The notes under the pieces: generated by a model | Told to the model about the DNA's origin: nothing | Seen by the model: the letters and a program-made list of their open reading frames with translations, nothing else | Database searches by the model: none | Source of the DNA: Clostridium brassicae | GTDB lineage: Bacteria > Bacillota > Clostridia > Clostridiales > Clostridiaceae | Direction: 5' to 3' | Length of the DNA stretch: 64,000 nt | Assembly: GCF_026738875.1 (NCBI RefSeq) | Contig: NZ_JAPQFJ010000002.1 | Location: 124,001-188,000, forward strand | Shown: positions 24,828 through 34,051 of the stretch, in pieces | Layout: every line of letters starts with the position of its first letter | Numbering within the stretch: position 1 is the first letter of the stretch | Translations under genes and position numbers: made by a program

Positions 24828-25612
24828 AAAAATCAATAAAAAGAATATATGCTTTTCTAATATATTTATTTTTATATGCCCCTATTGCAGTTTTAATTAT
24901 ATTTTCTTTTAATGATTCAAAGTCAAGAGCTCATTGGAGTGGATTTACTTTGAAGTGGTATCAAGCCTTACTTCAAGATAATCAAATATTAACAGCACTT
25001 TATTATACTATTTTGGTAGCTATTTTATCTTCTATAATTGCTACTATTATAGGTACCATATCAGCTATTGGAATTCATAGTATGAAGGGAATTAGTAAAA
25101 AACTAATTTTAAATGTAAACTATTTACCTGTTTTAAATCCAGATATAGTTACTGGTGTTGCTTTAATGAGTTTATTTATTTTTGCAAATATTCCATTAGG
25201 ATTTACAACAATGTTATTGGCTCATGTAACTTTTAATGTACCTTATGTTATTTTGTCTGTTTTGCCTAAGTTAAGGCAAATGCCTAAAAATATTACAGAG
25301 GCTGCAATGGATTTGGGGGCTACCCCTGCGCAGGCACTAACAAAGGTTATATTACCACAAATAAAACCTGGAATTATTTCAGGACTACTTATATCATTTA
25401 CATTATCTATAGATGATTTTGTAATAAGCTTTTTTACTACAGGCTCCGGAATAAGTAATTTATCTATAACTATTTACTCTATGGCGAGAAGAGGAATAAA
25501 TCCTAAGATTAATGCATTATCTACATTAATGTTTTCGGTAGTATTAATTTTACTTGTTGTTATAAATATTAGAGATAAAAAGGAGGGTGATTTTAAACAT
25601 GAAATTATTTAA
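24821..25612 (+). CDS. potC: Spermidine/putrescine ABC transporter permease
   Basis: A 263-residue permease with about six helices, partner of PotB. The EAA loop is ITEAAMDLGATPAQALTKV near residue 165. GTGGGGGTC lies just before the ATG at 24821, inside the end of potB. The 3' end overlaps the potD start by 14 bases. Both overlaps and the gene order support one polycistronic unit. Confidence 0.93.
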   Translation: MVEKSIKRIYAFLIYLFLYAPIAVLIIFSFNDSKSRAHWSGFTLKWYQALLQDNQILTALYYTILVAILSSIIATIIGTISAIGIHSMKGISKKLILNVNYLPVLNPDIVTGVALMSLFIFANIPLGFTTMLLAHVTFNVPYVILSVLPKLRQMPKNITEAAMDLGATPAQALTKVILPQIKPGIISGLLISFTLSIDDFVISFFTTGSGISNLSITIYSMARRGINPKINALSTLMFSVVLILLVVINIRDKKEGDFKHEII

Positions 25613-26648
25613 AAAAGCATCATCAATAATAATGGCATCTATACTAATATTAACTGTGGCTGTGGGATGTGGACAAAAAAAGCAAGAAAAAGTGCTTAAT
25701 GTGTACAATTGGGGAGACTACATAGATGAATCCGTAATAAAAGATTTTGAAAAAGAGTATGGAATAAAAGTTAAATATGAAACTTATGATACAAATGAAA
25801 GCATGTATACAAAAATAAAAAGTGGTGGTTCAAGCTATGATGTTTGTATACCATCAGACTATATGATAAAAAAGATGATTAATGAAAATATGCTTGAAAA
25901 ACTAGATTTCAATAACATTCCTAATTATAAAAATATACAAGAAAAATTTAAAAATTTAGCATTTGATCCTAAGAGTGAATATTCAGTTCCTTATATGTGG
26001 GGAACATTTGGTATAGTATATAATAGTAAAATGGTTAAAGAACCTGTAGATAGTTGGAATATTTTATGGGACAATAAATACAAAGGCGAAATTGTAATGT
26101 TTAATAGTTTAAGAGATACCATAGCTATCTCATTGAAACGTTTGGGATATTCTATGAACAGTATAAATCCAAAAGAGATTGAGGAAGCTAAAAAAGAATT
26201 AATTAAGCAAAAACCTCTTGTTAGGGCATATGTTGTGGATGAAGTAAAGGATATAATGCGTCAAGGTGAAGCTGCAATGGCTGTAGTTTGGGCTGGAGAT
26301 GCAGTTACCTTAATAAAGGAAAACCCGGATCTTAAATACGTTATTCCGAAAGAAGGAAGTAACATTTGGTTTGATAATATGGTTATACCAAAAGGATGCA
26401 AAAATAAGAAAGAAGCTGAATTATTTATAGATTTTATGACAAGAGCAGAGATATCAAAGAAAAATGTTGAGTATATAGGATATTCAACACCAAACAAAGA
26501 AGCTTTCAAAATGCTTGATGAAGGAACTAGAAACAATAAAGCTGCTTATCCTGATGATGCACTATTAAAGAAGTGTGAAGTCTTTATTGATTTAGGTGAA
26601 AATATAAAAACTTATGATAAAGCTTGGACTGAAATAATAGCAAAATAA
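25599..26648 (+). CDS. potD: Spermidine/putrescine-binding lipoprotein
   Basis: A 349-residue substrate-binding lipoprotein anchored on the outer face of the membrane. Residues 1-23 form a lipoprotein signal peptide ending TVAVGC, with Cys as the expected lipidated residue. The mature part begins with the PotD/PotF hallmark VLNVYNWGDYIDESV and includes YDVCIPSDYMI and AVVWAGDAVTL. The ATG at 25599 follows AGGAGGGTGA; an in-frame GTG at 25587 overlaps that site and would spoil the signal peptide. It is the last gene of the operon. Spermidine versus putrescine preference is not resolved. Confidence 0.94.
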   Translation: MKLFKKASSIIMASILILTVAVGCGQKKQEKVLNVYNWGDYIDESVIKDFEKEYGIKVKYETYDTNESMYTKIKSGGSSYDVCIPSDYMIKKMINENMLEKLDFNNIPNYKNIQEKFKNLAFDPKSEYSVPYMWGTFGIVYNSKMVKEPVDSWNILWDNKYKGEIVMFNSLRDTIAISLKRLGYSMNSINPKEIEEAKKELIKQKPLVRAYVVDEVKDIMRQGEAAMAVVWAGDAVTLIKENPDLKYVIPKEGSNIWFDNMVIPKGCKNKKEAELFIDFMTRAEISKKNVEYIGYSTPNKEAFKMLDEGTRNNKAAYPDDALLKKCEVFIDLGENIKTYDKAWTEIIAK

Positions 26649-26725
26649 GTTCAAGGTTTTTGAGTTAGAGTTAAGTCCTAATACAAGGACTACAGTAATT
26701 TATATAAATTATATGTGAATAAACA

Positions 26726-26766
26726 GTATTGTAACTTTCAGATAGAGTATCTGAAAGTTACAATGC
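26726..26766. terminator. Long perfect hairpin after the pot operon
   Basis: TTGTAACTTTCAGATA (26729-26744) pairs with TATCTGAAAGTTACAA (26748-26763), extendable by three more pairs, around a GAG loop. There is no good T tract, so it may act as a weak bidirectional terminator between potD and galE or as an mRNA 3' stabiliser. Confidence 0.6.
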
Positions 26767-26891
26767 ATTAATCATGTTTTACATTTACTTTAAAGGAAGT
26801 ATAAGTAAAATAGGATAGACAAATGTTTAATGAAAATTTAGCTTCACGTGTTTAGAGGAGTAAGAGATTTGTGCAAAATTCAAATTTTAGT

Positions 26892-27878
26892 TCACTGCTT
26901 ATATCCATAAGGATGATTTTTATGCCATCTCCAAGCAGTTTCAATTATCATTTCTAAAGAATTGTACTTAGGATTCCAACTCAATTCTTTTATTGCTTTT
27001 TCAGAAGATGCTACTAAAATTGGAGGATCTCCTTGACGCCTTGAAGCAATTTCTGATTTGATATTGGTTCCAGTAACATATTTAACTGTATTTATCACTT
27101 CTTTTACTGAAAATCCTTTTCCATTTCCTAAATTATAAATGTTACTATTTTCTCCTTTATTTAATCTTTCAAGCGCAAGAAAGTGAGCAGAAGCAAGATC
27201 AGATACATGGATATAATCTCTAATACAAGTTCCATCAGGGGTATCATAATCATCTCCAAAAATCATTATTCTTTCCCTTTGACCTAAAGCAACTTGCAAT
27301 GTTATAGGAATAAGGTGAGATTCAGGTCTGTGGTCTTCTCCTATATTTCCATTAATATCTGCACCAGCTGCATTAAAGTACCTTAGTATACTATATTTTA
27401 TACCATAGGCTTTATCACACCATTTTAAAATTTTTTCAACAGCTAGTTTAGATTCTCCATAAGGATTAGTTGGTTTCGTAGCATCTATTTCTTTAATAGG
27501 TATGTTTCTGCAATGACCATAAGTTGCTGCAGTAGAAGAAAATATAAAATTATTTACACCATAGTCTTTCATTACATCTAAAAGAGTTATTGTGGAAAGA
27601 ATATTATTATTGAAGTATTTAAGTGGATTATTTATACTTTCTGAAACTAAAGAATAGGCAGCAAAATTTATAACTGACTCGATATTATTTTCTGAAAATA
27701 CTTTGTTTAGAAATATACGATTTCTTAAATCACCTAGATAAAATTTACCACCTAAAAGGGCATTTTTGTGACCATTTTTTAAATTGTCTATAATTATTAT
27801 ATCTTTACCTTGTTCTAGTAGATAAGAAGACATATGACTACCAATATATCCTGCACCTCCACAAATTAAAATAGACAT
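26892..27878 (-). CDS. galE: UDP-glucose 4-epimerase
   Basis: A 328-residue extended short-chain dehydrogenase that interconverts UDP-glucose and UDP-galactose. GGAGYIGSH (residues 7-15) binds NAD. The catalytic SST motif is at 114-116, and Tyr140 and Lys144 lie in NPYGESK. RYFNAAGAD and DGTCIRDYIHVSDLA are GalE-specific blocks. AAGGAGG precedes the ATG. It is a single gene, divergent from malic enzyme. With the alpha-galactosidase at 20 kb it could complete a Leloir route or supply UDP-galactose for surface polymers; galK and galT are not in this window. Confidence 0.95.
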   Translation of the reverse strand: MSILICGGAGYIGSHMSSYLLEQGKDIIIIDNLKNGHKNALLGGKFYLGDLRNRIFLNKVFSENNIESVINFAAYSLVSESINNPLKYFNNNILSTITLLDVMKDYGVNNFIFSSTAATYGHCRNIPIKEIDATKPTNPYGESKLAVEKILKWCDKAYGIKYSILRYFNAAGADINGNIGEDHRPESHLIPITLQVALGQRERIMIFGDDYDTPDGTCIRDYIHVSDLASAHFLALERLNKGENSNIYNLGNGKGFSVKEVINTVKYVTGTNIKSEIASRRQGDPPILVASSEKAIKELSWNPKYNSLEMIIETAWRWHKNHPYGYKQ

Positions 27879-27965
27879 ATTTTTTACCTCCTTATATATC
27901 CTATGATATAATCTTTTAGAAAGACTTATTTTTCAGTTTTATATAAATTTTAGGGAGTTGATTCT

Positions 27966-29195
27966 ATGAATTTAAGAGAAAAAGCATTAAAGGTTCATAA
28001 AGATAATAAGGGTAAGATATCAATAAAATGTAAGGTTCCTGTTAAAAATTCAGATGACTTAACAATTGCTTATACACCAGGAGTTGCTGAACCTTGTTTA
28101 GAAATAAAAAAAGATTATAATGCAATCTATGATTACACATCAAAAGGTAACTGGGTTGCTGTTGTTACAAATGGTACAGCAGTATTAGGATTAGGGAATA
28201 TTGGAGCAGGGGCAGGCCTGCCGGTTATGGAGGGAAAGGCCGTTTTATTTAAAGCTTTTGCTGGAGTAGACGCATTTCCTATCTGCTTAAATTCTATGGA
28301 TATAGATAAAATTATTGAAGCTGTAAAAATGATAGAACCAAGTTTCGGAGGAATAAATTTAGAAGATATAAAGGCGCCAGAGTGTTTTGAAATAGAAAGA
28401 AGATTAAAAGAAGAATTAGATATTCCTGTATTTCATGATGACCAACATGGAACAGCAATAGTAGTCTTGGCAGGGCTTTTAAATGCATTAAAAGTAGTTA
28501 AAAAGAATTTAAATGAGGTAAAGATAGTTATAAATGGAGCTGGCTCAGCGGGTATTTCTATATGTAAGTTGCTACGCTTAGCTGGAGCTGAAAATATAAC
28601 TATGTGTGATATTAATGGGGCATTAGTTGAAGGAGATGAGTCACTTAATTCAGCTCAACAGGAAATAAGTAAAGTTACTAATAGAAATTTTGAAAAAGGA
28701 ACGTTAAAGGAAATAATAAGAGGTAAAGATGTATTTATAGGTGTTTCAGGCCCTAATGTGTTAAATAAGGAAATGGTGTTAACTATGAATAAAGAGGCTA
28801 TTATTTTCGCTATGGCAAATCCAACTCCAGAAATAACACCAGAAGAGGCCAAACAAGGGGGAGCTAGAGTAGTTGCTACTGGAAGATCAGATTATCCAAA
28901 TCAGATAAATAATGTTCTAGTATTTCCAGGTATATTTAGAGGAGCATTAGATGTAAGAGCAAAGGAAATAAGTGAGGAAATGAAGATTGCTGCTGCAAGA
29001 GCAATTTCACAAATGGTATCAGAACAAGAATTAAATGATGAGTATATAATTCCAAAGGCATTTAATCTAGAAATAGCACCTAATGTTGCAGCTAGTGTAG
29101 CAAAAGTTGCAATTGAAACTGGAATAGCAAGAAGGGATGATGTTACTCCTCAATGGGTAGCAGAACATACAAGAGAACTTTTGAGTAAAGAGTAA
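27966..29195 (+). CDS. NAD-dependent malic enzyme (malate dehydrogenase, decarboxylating)
   Basis: A 409-residue short-type bacterial malic enzyme converting malate to pyruvate and CO2 with reduction of NAD(P)+. The catalytic Tyr lies in IAYTPGVAEPC and the Lys in GLPVMEGKAVLFKAF. The metal-binding ED lies in NLEDIKAPECFEIE, and FHDDQHGTAIV follows. The Rossmann motif is INGAGSAGISI. It has no phosphotransacetylase extension. GGGAG precedes the ATG. It is monocistronic and convergent with the ComFB-like gene. Cofactor preference (NAD versus NADP) is assumed from the family, not shown. Confidence 0.92.
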   Translation: MNLREKALKVHKDNKGKISIKCKVPVKNSDDLTIAYTPGVAEPCLEIKKDYNAIYDYTSKGNWVAVVTNGTAVLGLGNIGAGAGLPVMEGKAVLFKAFAGVDAFPICLNSMDIDKIIEAVKMIEPSFGGINLEDIKAPECFEIERRLKEELDIPVFHDDQHGTAIVVLAGLLNALKVVKKNLNEVKIVINGAGSAGISICKLLRLAGAENITMCDINGALVEGDESLNSAQQEISKVTNRNFEKGTLKEIIRGKDVFIGVSGPNVLNKEMVLTMNKEAIIFAMANPTPEITPEEAKQGGARVVATGRSDYPNQINNVLVFPGIFRGALDVRAKEISEEMKIAAARAISQMVSEQELNDEYIIPKAFNLEIAPNVAASVAKVAIETGIARRDDVTPQWVAEHTRELLSKE

Positions 29196-29227
29196 AGAGT
29201 AAAGCCATTTTTAAATGGCTTTACTCT
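29196..29227. terminator. Bidirectional terminator overlapping a stop codon
   Basis: AGAGTAAAGCCATTT (29196-29210) and AAATGGCTTTACTCT (29213-29227) form a perfect dyad directly after the malic enzyme stop. It contains the stop codon of the convergent ComFB-like gene. Confidence 0.85.
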
Positions 29228-29496
29228 GCATGTTTAGGATTTTTACTCACTATTTCTATAGCTTGTATAATACATTCTAATATATTAATTATTTCTTGCT
29301 TATCAATTTCATTTAAAACTCTAGTGTATATCTCTCCTTGTTCAGAAACAACATACTTGGGTTTTATTAAATTTAATGCGTAAGCTTTAATATCTAATTT
29401 ACATTTTTCACATTTACAGATATCTTTATATTGCTCAAGAGTATTTGGTAATAATTGATCAATTAATTCTTCGGAATAATTTCTTAATCTATACAT
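29221..29496 (-). CDS. ComFB-like late competence family protein
   Basis: A 91-residue protein matching the ComFB family: an N-terminal helix (YSEELIDQLLPNTL), a Cys motif CKCEKC (Cys27, 29, 32) likely to bind zinc, DIKAYALNLIKPKYVVSEQGEIYTR, and a C-terminal helix. I start at the ATG at 29496, which has TAGGGGG upstream; an ATG nine codons earlier (29523) has no ribosome binding site. It follows the dipeptidase gene on the same strand by about 38 bases and may be cotranscribed. The molecular role of ComFB is not well defined, and its presence does not prove competence. Confidence 0.82.
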   Translation of the reverse strand: MYRLRNYSEELIDQLLPNTLEQYKDICKCEKCKLDIKAYALNLIKPKYVVSEQGEIYTRVLNEIDKQEIINILECIIQAIEIVSKNPKHAE

Positions 29497-29534
29497 GATT
29501 AACCCCCTAAATTGATTTTTCATAATAATTATTT

Positions 29535-30467
29535 TTAACCAATATCTTTTAAAAATCTAAGCGCATTTTTATAAAATAATTTTTCAATTTCATCATCAGA
29601 AAAATTATTTTTCTCAAGGGATTTTATTAGTTTGTTTGCTTCCCCAATATTTTTTATCTCAAGCTTAGAATTAATACCATCAAAGTCACTTCCTAAAGAT
29701 AGAACATCTATTCCTCCTATGTTTTTTATATGATTTATATGCTTTATCATATCATCTATTCGGCTATATTCATTACCACCTAGAAACTCTCCAAAGAAGT
29801 TAATACCTATTAATCCTCCTTTAATTGAAAGTTTTTTTATCATATCATCTGTTAAGTTTCTAGGATTGTTTGTTATAGCTCTTGCATTAGAATGAGATGC
29901 AATGAATGGAGTTTTAGAGTAATTCAAAACATCAAGAAAACCGCCATCAGATAGGTGAGATACGTCAATTATCATATTTAATTTATTCATTTCTTCTATT
30001 AATTCTATACCAAATGAAGTAAGTCCTTTATTCATATATTCCGAATTACAGTTTGGATAACCTATTTCATTTGGAAAATTCCATGTGAGAGTTATAAGTT
30101 TTACTCCAAGCCTATTAAAATTTCTTAAGTTAGCTAAGTTACCTTGAATACATGCCCCTTCCTCGATAGTTAAGAAGGCGGATATTTTATTCTCATTTTT
30201 ATTTTTCATAAGTTCATTATAATTTTTAGCCAAAGATATATCATTTTTATTTTTATCTATTTCAATGTAAAATTTATCTATCATATTTAAGCAAGATTGA
30301 AGTGGATTATTTGTTTTATTTTTTTGTATAAATATTGCAAAAAATTGAGCTATAGAATCTGAAGATTTTAATTTATTTATATCTACACTATAATTGTTTT
30401 GAAATAGTTCATCATTATTCTCATAAATTTTTGATATAGTATCACAATGAAAATCTATTAAGTCCAT
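29535..30467 (-). CDS. Membrane-dipeptidase-like peptidase, family M19
   Basis: A 310-residue zinc dipeptidase of the renal-dipeptidase family. Metal ligands are visible: His7 and Asp9 in DFHCDT, the bridging Glu in TIEEG (about 102-103), His172 in DVSHLSD and His193 in ASHSNARAI. LGSDFDG near the C-terminus is also conserved. No signal peptide is present, so it is cytoplasmic. Length is normal. AGGAGG precedes the ATG. Likely hydrolyses dipeptides, possibly including D-amino-acid ones; substrate not resolved. Confidence 0.92.
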   Translation of the reverse strand: MDLIDFHCDTISKIYENNDELFQNNYSVDINKLKSSDSIAQFFAIFIQKNKTNNPLQSCLNMIDKFYIEIDKNKNDISLAKNYNELMKNKNENKISAFLTIEEGACIQGNLANLRNFNRLGVKLITLTWNFPNEIGYPNCNSEYMNKGLTSFGIELIEEMNKLNMIIDVSHLSDGGFLDVLNYSKTPFIASHSNARAITNNPRNLTDDMIKKLSIKGGLIGINFFGEFLGGNEYSRIDDMIKHINHIKNIGGIDVLSLGSDFDGINSKLEIKNIGEANKLIKSLEKNNFSDDEIEKLFYKNALRFLKDIG

Positions 30468-30677
30468 GGAAACCTCCTAATGTAATTATATGAAGATTAT
30501 TTCTAATAGTTTCTTTAATAAGTTCAAATATTATATTCATTATATAATATTCGTACATATTAAAGAAAGCATAATACTATATTAAGTATAAGCCACTTTT
30601 ATTTTTTATAAGGTATTATTATCTAAAGAGTCTATATTATTACATATGAAAGCTATTACAAGTAAAGCAAATGAATA

Positions 30678-30706
30678 TTGACATAAGATTTAGTTAATAT
30701 TATAAT
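30678..30706 (+). promoter_or_regulatory. Perfect-consensus sigma-A promoter of asnS
   Basis: TTGACA (30678-30683), a 17-base spacer and TATAAT (30701-30706), matching both consensus hexamers exactly. It should initiate near 30713 and transcribe the T-box leader. Confidence 0.88.
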
Positions 30707-30774
30707 AATGAATTGTATAATAATAACGATTTATATAATAAATTAATATTTTTTATAAAGATTGTGAAAAGGAG

Positions 30775-31025
30775 AGTAAGTATAAATTCGGATTTATAGC
30801 GAACTAACGATGGTGAAAGGTTAGTATGAAGACTATACTGAAGAACACCTTGGAATCTCTAACCGAAATTGTTACAAGAGTAGGCTTAGACGGAGCCAGT
30901 CCGTTAATAACTGGAGAGTATTATTTTGAGTAGTACTTTTAGAGAGGTCACACATATGTGATAAATTGGGTGGTACCGCGAAAATGCAACCTTCGTCCTA
31001 ATATTAATGGACGGAGGTTTTTTTA
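30775..31025 (+). ncRNA. T-box leader (tRNA-sensing) upstream of asnS
   Basis: A tRNA-binding riboswitch. Stem I shows ACTAAC/GTTAGT closing a GATGGTGAAAG loop. CACCTTGGAATCTCTAACCG follows, in which AAC, just before CGAAA, is a plausible asparagine specifier codon. The conserved T-box GGGTGGTACCGCG is at 30968-30980. The terminator is AACCTTCGTCC (30988-30998) with GGACGGAGGTT (31009-31019) and a T run. Uncharged tRNA should favour the antiterminator and asnS expression. The bulge reads TGGT, where TGGC would pair fully with the G discriminator usual for tRNA-Asn. Confidence 0.9.
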
Positions 31026-31033
31026 TTTGCTAT

Positions 31034-31084
31034 ATATTCATACTTAACTTCCACTTTAAAAAAATGGAAATTAAGTATGAATAT
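31034..31084. repeat. Long hairpin between the T-box terminator and asnS
   Basis: Twenty-base arms (31034-31053 and 31065-31084, 19 of 20 paired, core TTCATACTTAA) around an A-rich loop. It is not followed by a T tract. It lies in the asnS mRNA downstream of the T-box, 87 bases before the start codon. Confidence 0.75.
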
Positions 31085-31171
31085 CGCTAGGGTAACGATT
31101 TCTATCTTCATATGTGATAAAAACTATAACTGAGGTTAAAAATTCTGTTTATAAAAAATGGAGGTATATTT

Positions 31172-32563
31172 ATGGAAAAAGTGTTGGTTAAAAAGCTTTT
31201 TAGAGAATCAGATAAGTTTGTTGGTAAGGAAGTTAAAATTTCAGGATGGATTAGAACATTAAGAGCATCAAATAAGTTTGGATTTGTAGAAATAAATGAC
31301 GGTAGCTTTTTTCAAAATATTCAAGTTGTTTTTGATGAAAGTTTAGAAAATTTTAAGGAAATAGCTAAGCTTGCTATAAGTTCTAGTGTAAGTGTTGAAG
31401 GGGAATTTGTTTTAACAGAAAATGCAAAACAACCTTTTGAAATTCATGCTAAGAAAGTTATATTAGAAGGAAAATCACATTCGGATTATCCACTACAAAA
31501 GAAAAGACATACTCTAGAATATTTAAGAGAAATAGCTCATTTAAGACCAAGAAGTAATACTTTTTCAGCAGTATTTAGAGTACGTTCTCTTGCAGCATAC
31601 GCTGTACATAAATTTTTTCAAGAGCAAGGATTTGTATATACTAATACTCCTATAATAACTGGAAGTGATGCTGAAGGTGCTGGAGAAATGTTTAGAATTA
31701 CAACTCTAGATATGAACAATCTTCCTAAAAATGAAGAAGGAAACATAGATTATAAAGAAGATTTCTTTGGAAAAGAAGCAAATCTTACTGTAAGTGGACA
31801 GTTAGAAGGAGAAATATTTGCTCTAGCATTTAGAAACATTTATACTTTTGGACCAACTTTTAGAGCAGAAAATTCAAATACAGCAAGACATGCATCTGAG
31901 TTTTGGATGATAGAACCAGAGCTAGCTTTTGCAGAGTTAAGTGATTATTTAGATAATGCAGAAGCTATGGTTAAGTATGTTATAAAATATGTTATGGAAA
32001 ATGCTCCAGAAGAAATGGAATTTTTTAACAAGTTTATAGATAAAGGTTTATTTGATAGATTAAACAACGTTGTGAACTCTGAATTTGGTAGAGTAACATA
32101 TACTGAAGCTGTAGAAGTTCTTAAAAAATGTGGTCATAAATTTGAATACCCTGTAGAATGGGGAATTGATCTTCAAACGGAACATGAAAGATATTTAACT
32201 GAAAAAGTATATGGAAAACCTGTATTTGTAACTGATTATCCGAAAGAGATTAAAGCATTCTATATGAGAATGAATGAAGACGGAAAAACTGTTGCAGCAG
32301 CAGATTTACTCGTCCCAGGAGTTGGAGAACTTATTGGAGGAAGCCAAAGGGAAGAAAGATTAGATGTTCTTGAAAAGAGAATAGAAGATTTAGGACTTAA
32401 TAAAGAAGACTACTGGTGGTATTTAGAGCTTAGAAAGTATGGAGAAACTAAACACTCTGGATACGGACTTGGATTTGAAAGATTAATAATGTATTTAACA
32501 GGAATGGGAAATATAAGAGACGTAATACCATTCCCTAGAACTCCAGGAAATGCAGAATTCTAA
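31172..32563 (+). CDS. asnS: Asparaginyl-tRNA synthetase
   Basis: A 463-residue class IIb aminoacyl-tRNA synthetase that charges tRNA-Asn. The N-terminal OB-fold anticodon-binding domain covers residues 1-115 ([23 protein letters not shown]). The catalytic domain carries motif 2 ([26 protein letters not shown]) and motif 3 ([13 protein letters not shown] near residue 432). The length and these motifs fit AsnRS rather than AspRS. TGGAGG precedes the ATG. It is controlled by the T-box leader upstream, is monocistronic and ends at its own terminator. Confidence 0.95.
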   Translation: MEKVLVKKLFRESDKFVGKEVKISGWIRTLRASNKFGFVEINDGSFFQNIQVVFDESLENFKEIAKLAISSSVSVEGEFVLTENAKQPFEIHAKKVILEGKSHSDYPLQKKRHTLEYLREIAHLRPRSNTFSAVFRVRSLAAYAVHKFFQEQGFVYTNTPIITGSDAEGAGEMFRITTLDMNNLPKNEEGNIDYKEDFFGKEANLTVSGQLEGEIFALAFRNIYTFGPTFRAENSNTARHASEFWMIEPELAFAELSDYLDNAEAMVKYVIKYVMENAPEEMEFFNKFIDKGLFDRLNNVVNSEFGRVTYTEAVEVLKKCGHKFEYPVEWGIDLQTEHERYLTEKVYGKPVFVTDYPKEIKAFYMRMNEDGKTVAAADLLVPGVGELIGGSQREERLDVLEKRIEDLGLNKEDYWWYLELRKYGETKHSGYGLGFERLIMYLTGMGNIRDVIPFPRTPGNAEF

Positions 32564-32571
32564 ATAATTTT

Positions 32572-32617
32572 AAACGAATTAAGTATAGAATTACCTATAT
32601 TTAGTTCGTTTTATTTT
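32572..32617 (+). terminator. Terminator of asnS
   Basis: AAACGAATTAAGTATAG (32572-32588) pairs imperfectly with CTATATTTAGTTCGTTT (32595-32611), then a T-rich run. Confidence 0.7.
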
Positions 32618-32633
32618 TAGCAAAAAAAACATG

Positions 32634-32662
32634 TTGCACAAATATGAAAGTTATACTATAGT
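32634..32662 (+). promoter_or_regulatory. Sigma-A promoter of the SNF symporter gene
   Basis: TTGCAC (32634-32639), a 17-base spacer, then TATAGT (32657-32662), 33 bases before the start codon. Confidence 0.7.
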
Positions 32663-32695
32663 AACTACATATGTATTTATTAGGAGGATGGTAGT

Positions 32696-34015
32696 ATGGT
32701 AGATAAGAATAGAGAAACTTTCTCTGGAAAGTTAGGCTTTATTTTAGCTTGTTTAGGCTCAGCAGTAGGTTTGGGAAATATATGGATGTTCCCTTGGAGG
32801 CTTGGTAAATATGGAGGGGCAGCATTTCTAATACCTTATTTTATTTTTGTATTTACTTTAGGAGTAACAGGTTTAACGGGGGAATTTGCTTTTGGAAGAT
32901 CTAAAAAGGCAGGTTCTTTAAAAGGGATTAGAGATGTATTTAAAGAAAAAAAATTACCCTTTGGAAAATTCGTCTCAATTGTACCTACATTGGCAGTAGC
33001 AGGCACCCTTATATTTTATAGTATAGTAGCAGGATGGGTTATAAGGTATTTCTGCACATCATTAAAAGGAAATTTTAATTCTTTAGATATTCCTAGTTAT
33101 TTCAATAGTTTTGTAGGAAGTAAAGAAAGTATTGCATGGCACTTTTTAGCTATGGCAATTATTGTAGGAGTTGTAATTTTAGGGGTAACTAAGGGGATTG
33201 AAAAAATAAATAAAATTATTATGCCTTCACTTTTTTTTATATTTATTATTTTAATGATAAGAACACTAACACTTCCTGGAGCTATAGATGGAGTAAAATA
33301 TTTATTCGTACCTGATTGGTCATATTTATTTAAACCTATAACTTGGGTTATGGCATTAGGACAAGCGTTTTTTACAGTATCTCTTAATGGAGCTGGAATG
33401 GTTGTTTATGGAAGCTATTTAAAAAAAGACGAAGATATATTGTCTTCAGTAGTAAATATTGCTATTTTTGATACAATCTCAGCTTTGCTTGCTAGTTTAA
33501 TTATTATACCAGCAGCTTTTGCTTTTGGATTAGATCAATCAGCGGGACCTTCATTGTTGTTTATTACAGTACCTTATATATTTAAATCTATGCCTTTAGG
33601 GTATATTTTTAGTATATTATTTTTTATAAGTGTTGTATTTGCGGCTATTTCTTCAGGTATTAATATGTTAGAAGCTTCTTCAGAAGCGTTTATAGCTCAA
33701 TTTAAAATGAAAAGAAGTAAAAGTGTTGTAATTGTTGGAGCAATAGCTTTTATATTGGGAATAGCATTAGATATAGATATGGCTAAGTTTGGGGCATGCG
33801 CTGATTTTGTCACTATATATCTTGCGCCAATAGGAGCTATGGTTACAGCTATAGTATTCTTTTGGGTTTATGGAACAGATAATGCACTACAAGATATAAA
33901 TGAAGGATCAGAAAAACCTTTAGGAGTCTGGTTTAAGCCAGTGGCAAAATATTTATACATATTTGGTGTTGCTGCAGTTTTAGTGCTTGGAATAATCTAT
34001 AATGGAATAGGATAA
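32696..34015 (+). CDS. Sodium-dependent neurotransmitter:sodium symporter (SNF/NSS) family transporter
   Basis: A 439-residue membrane protein of the LeuT-like NSS family. Helix 1 has the unwound Na+/substrate site pattern GSAVGLGNIWMFPW (residues 17-30). About eleven hydrophobic helices follow, with GQAFFTVSLNGAGMVVYGSY in helix 6, as in bacterial members with a short C-terminus. Such proteins import amino acids with Na+. The substrate is unknown; location next to asnS does not by itself imply asparagine. AGGAGG precedes the ATG. Confidence 0.92.
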   Translation: MVDKNRETFSGKLGFILACLGSAVGLGNIWMFPWRLGKYGGAAFLIPYFIFVFTLGVTGLTGEFAFGRSKKAGSLKGIRDVFKEKKLPFGKFVSIVPTLAVAGTLIFYSIVAGWVIRYFCTSLKGNFNSLDIPSYFNSFVGSKESIAWHFLAMAIIVGVVILGVTKGIEKINKIIMPSLFFIFIILMIRTLTLPGAIDGVKYLFVPDWSYLFKPITWVMALGQAFFTVSLNGAGMVVYGSYLKKDEDILSSVVNIAIFDTISALLASLIIIPAAFAFGLDQSAGPSLLFITVPYIFKSMPLGYIFSILFFISVVFAAISSGINMLEASSEAFIAQFKMKRSKSVVIVGAIAFILGIALDIDMAKFGACADFVTIYLAPIGAMVTAIVFFWVYGTDNALQDINEGSEKPLGVWFKPVAKYLYIFGVAAVLVLGIIYNGIG

Positions 34016-34048
34016 TAAAATAAAAGTGCGTTGCACTTTTATTTTATT
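34014..34048. terminator. Bidirectional terminator
   Basis: AATAAAATAAAAGTGC (34014-34029), a GTT loop, and GCACTTTTATTTTATT (34033-34048) form a perfect dyad between convergent genes. It shares the ATAAAAGTGC core with the terminator at 2006-2056. Confidence 0.88.
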
Positions 34049-34051
34049 GTA

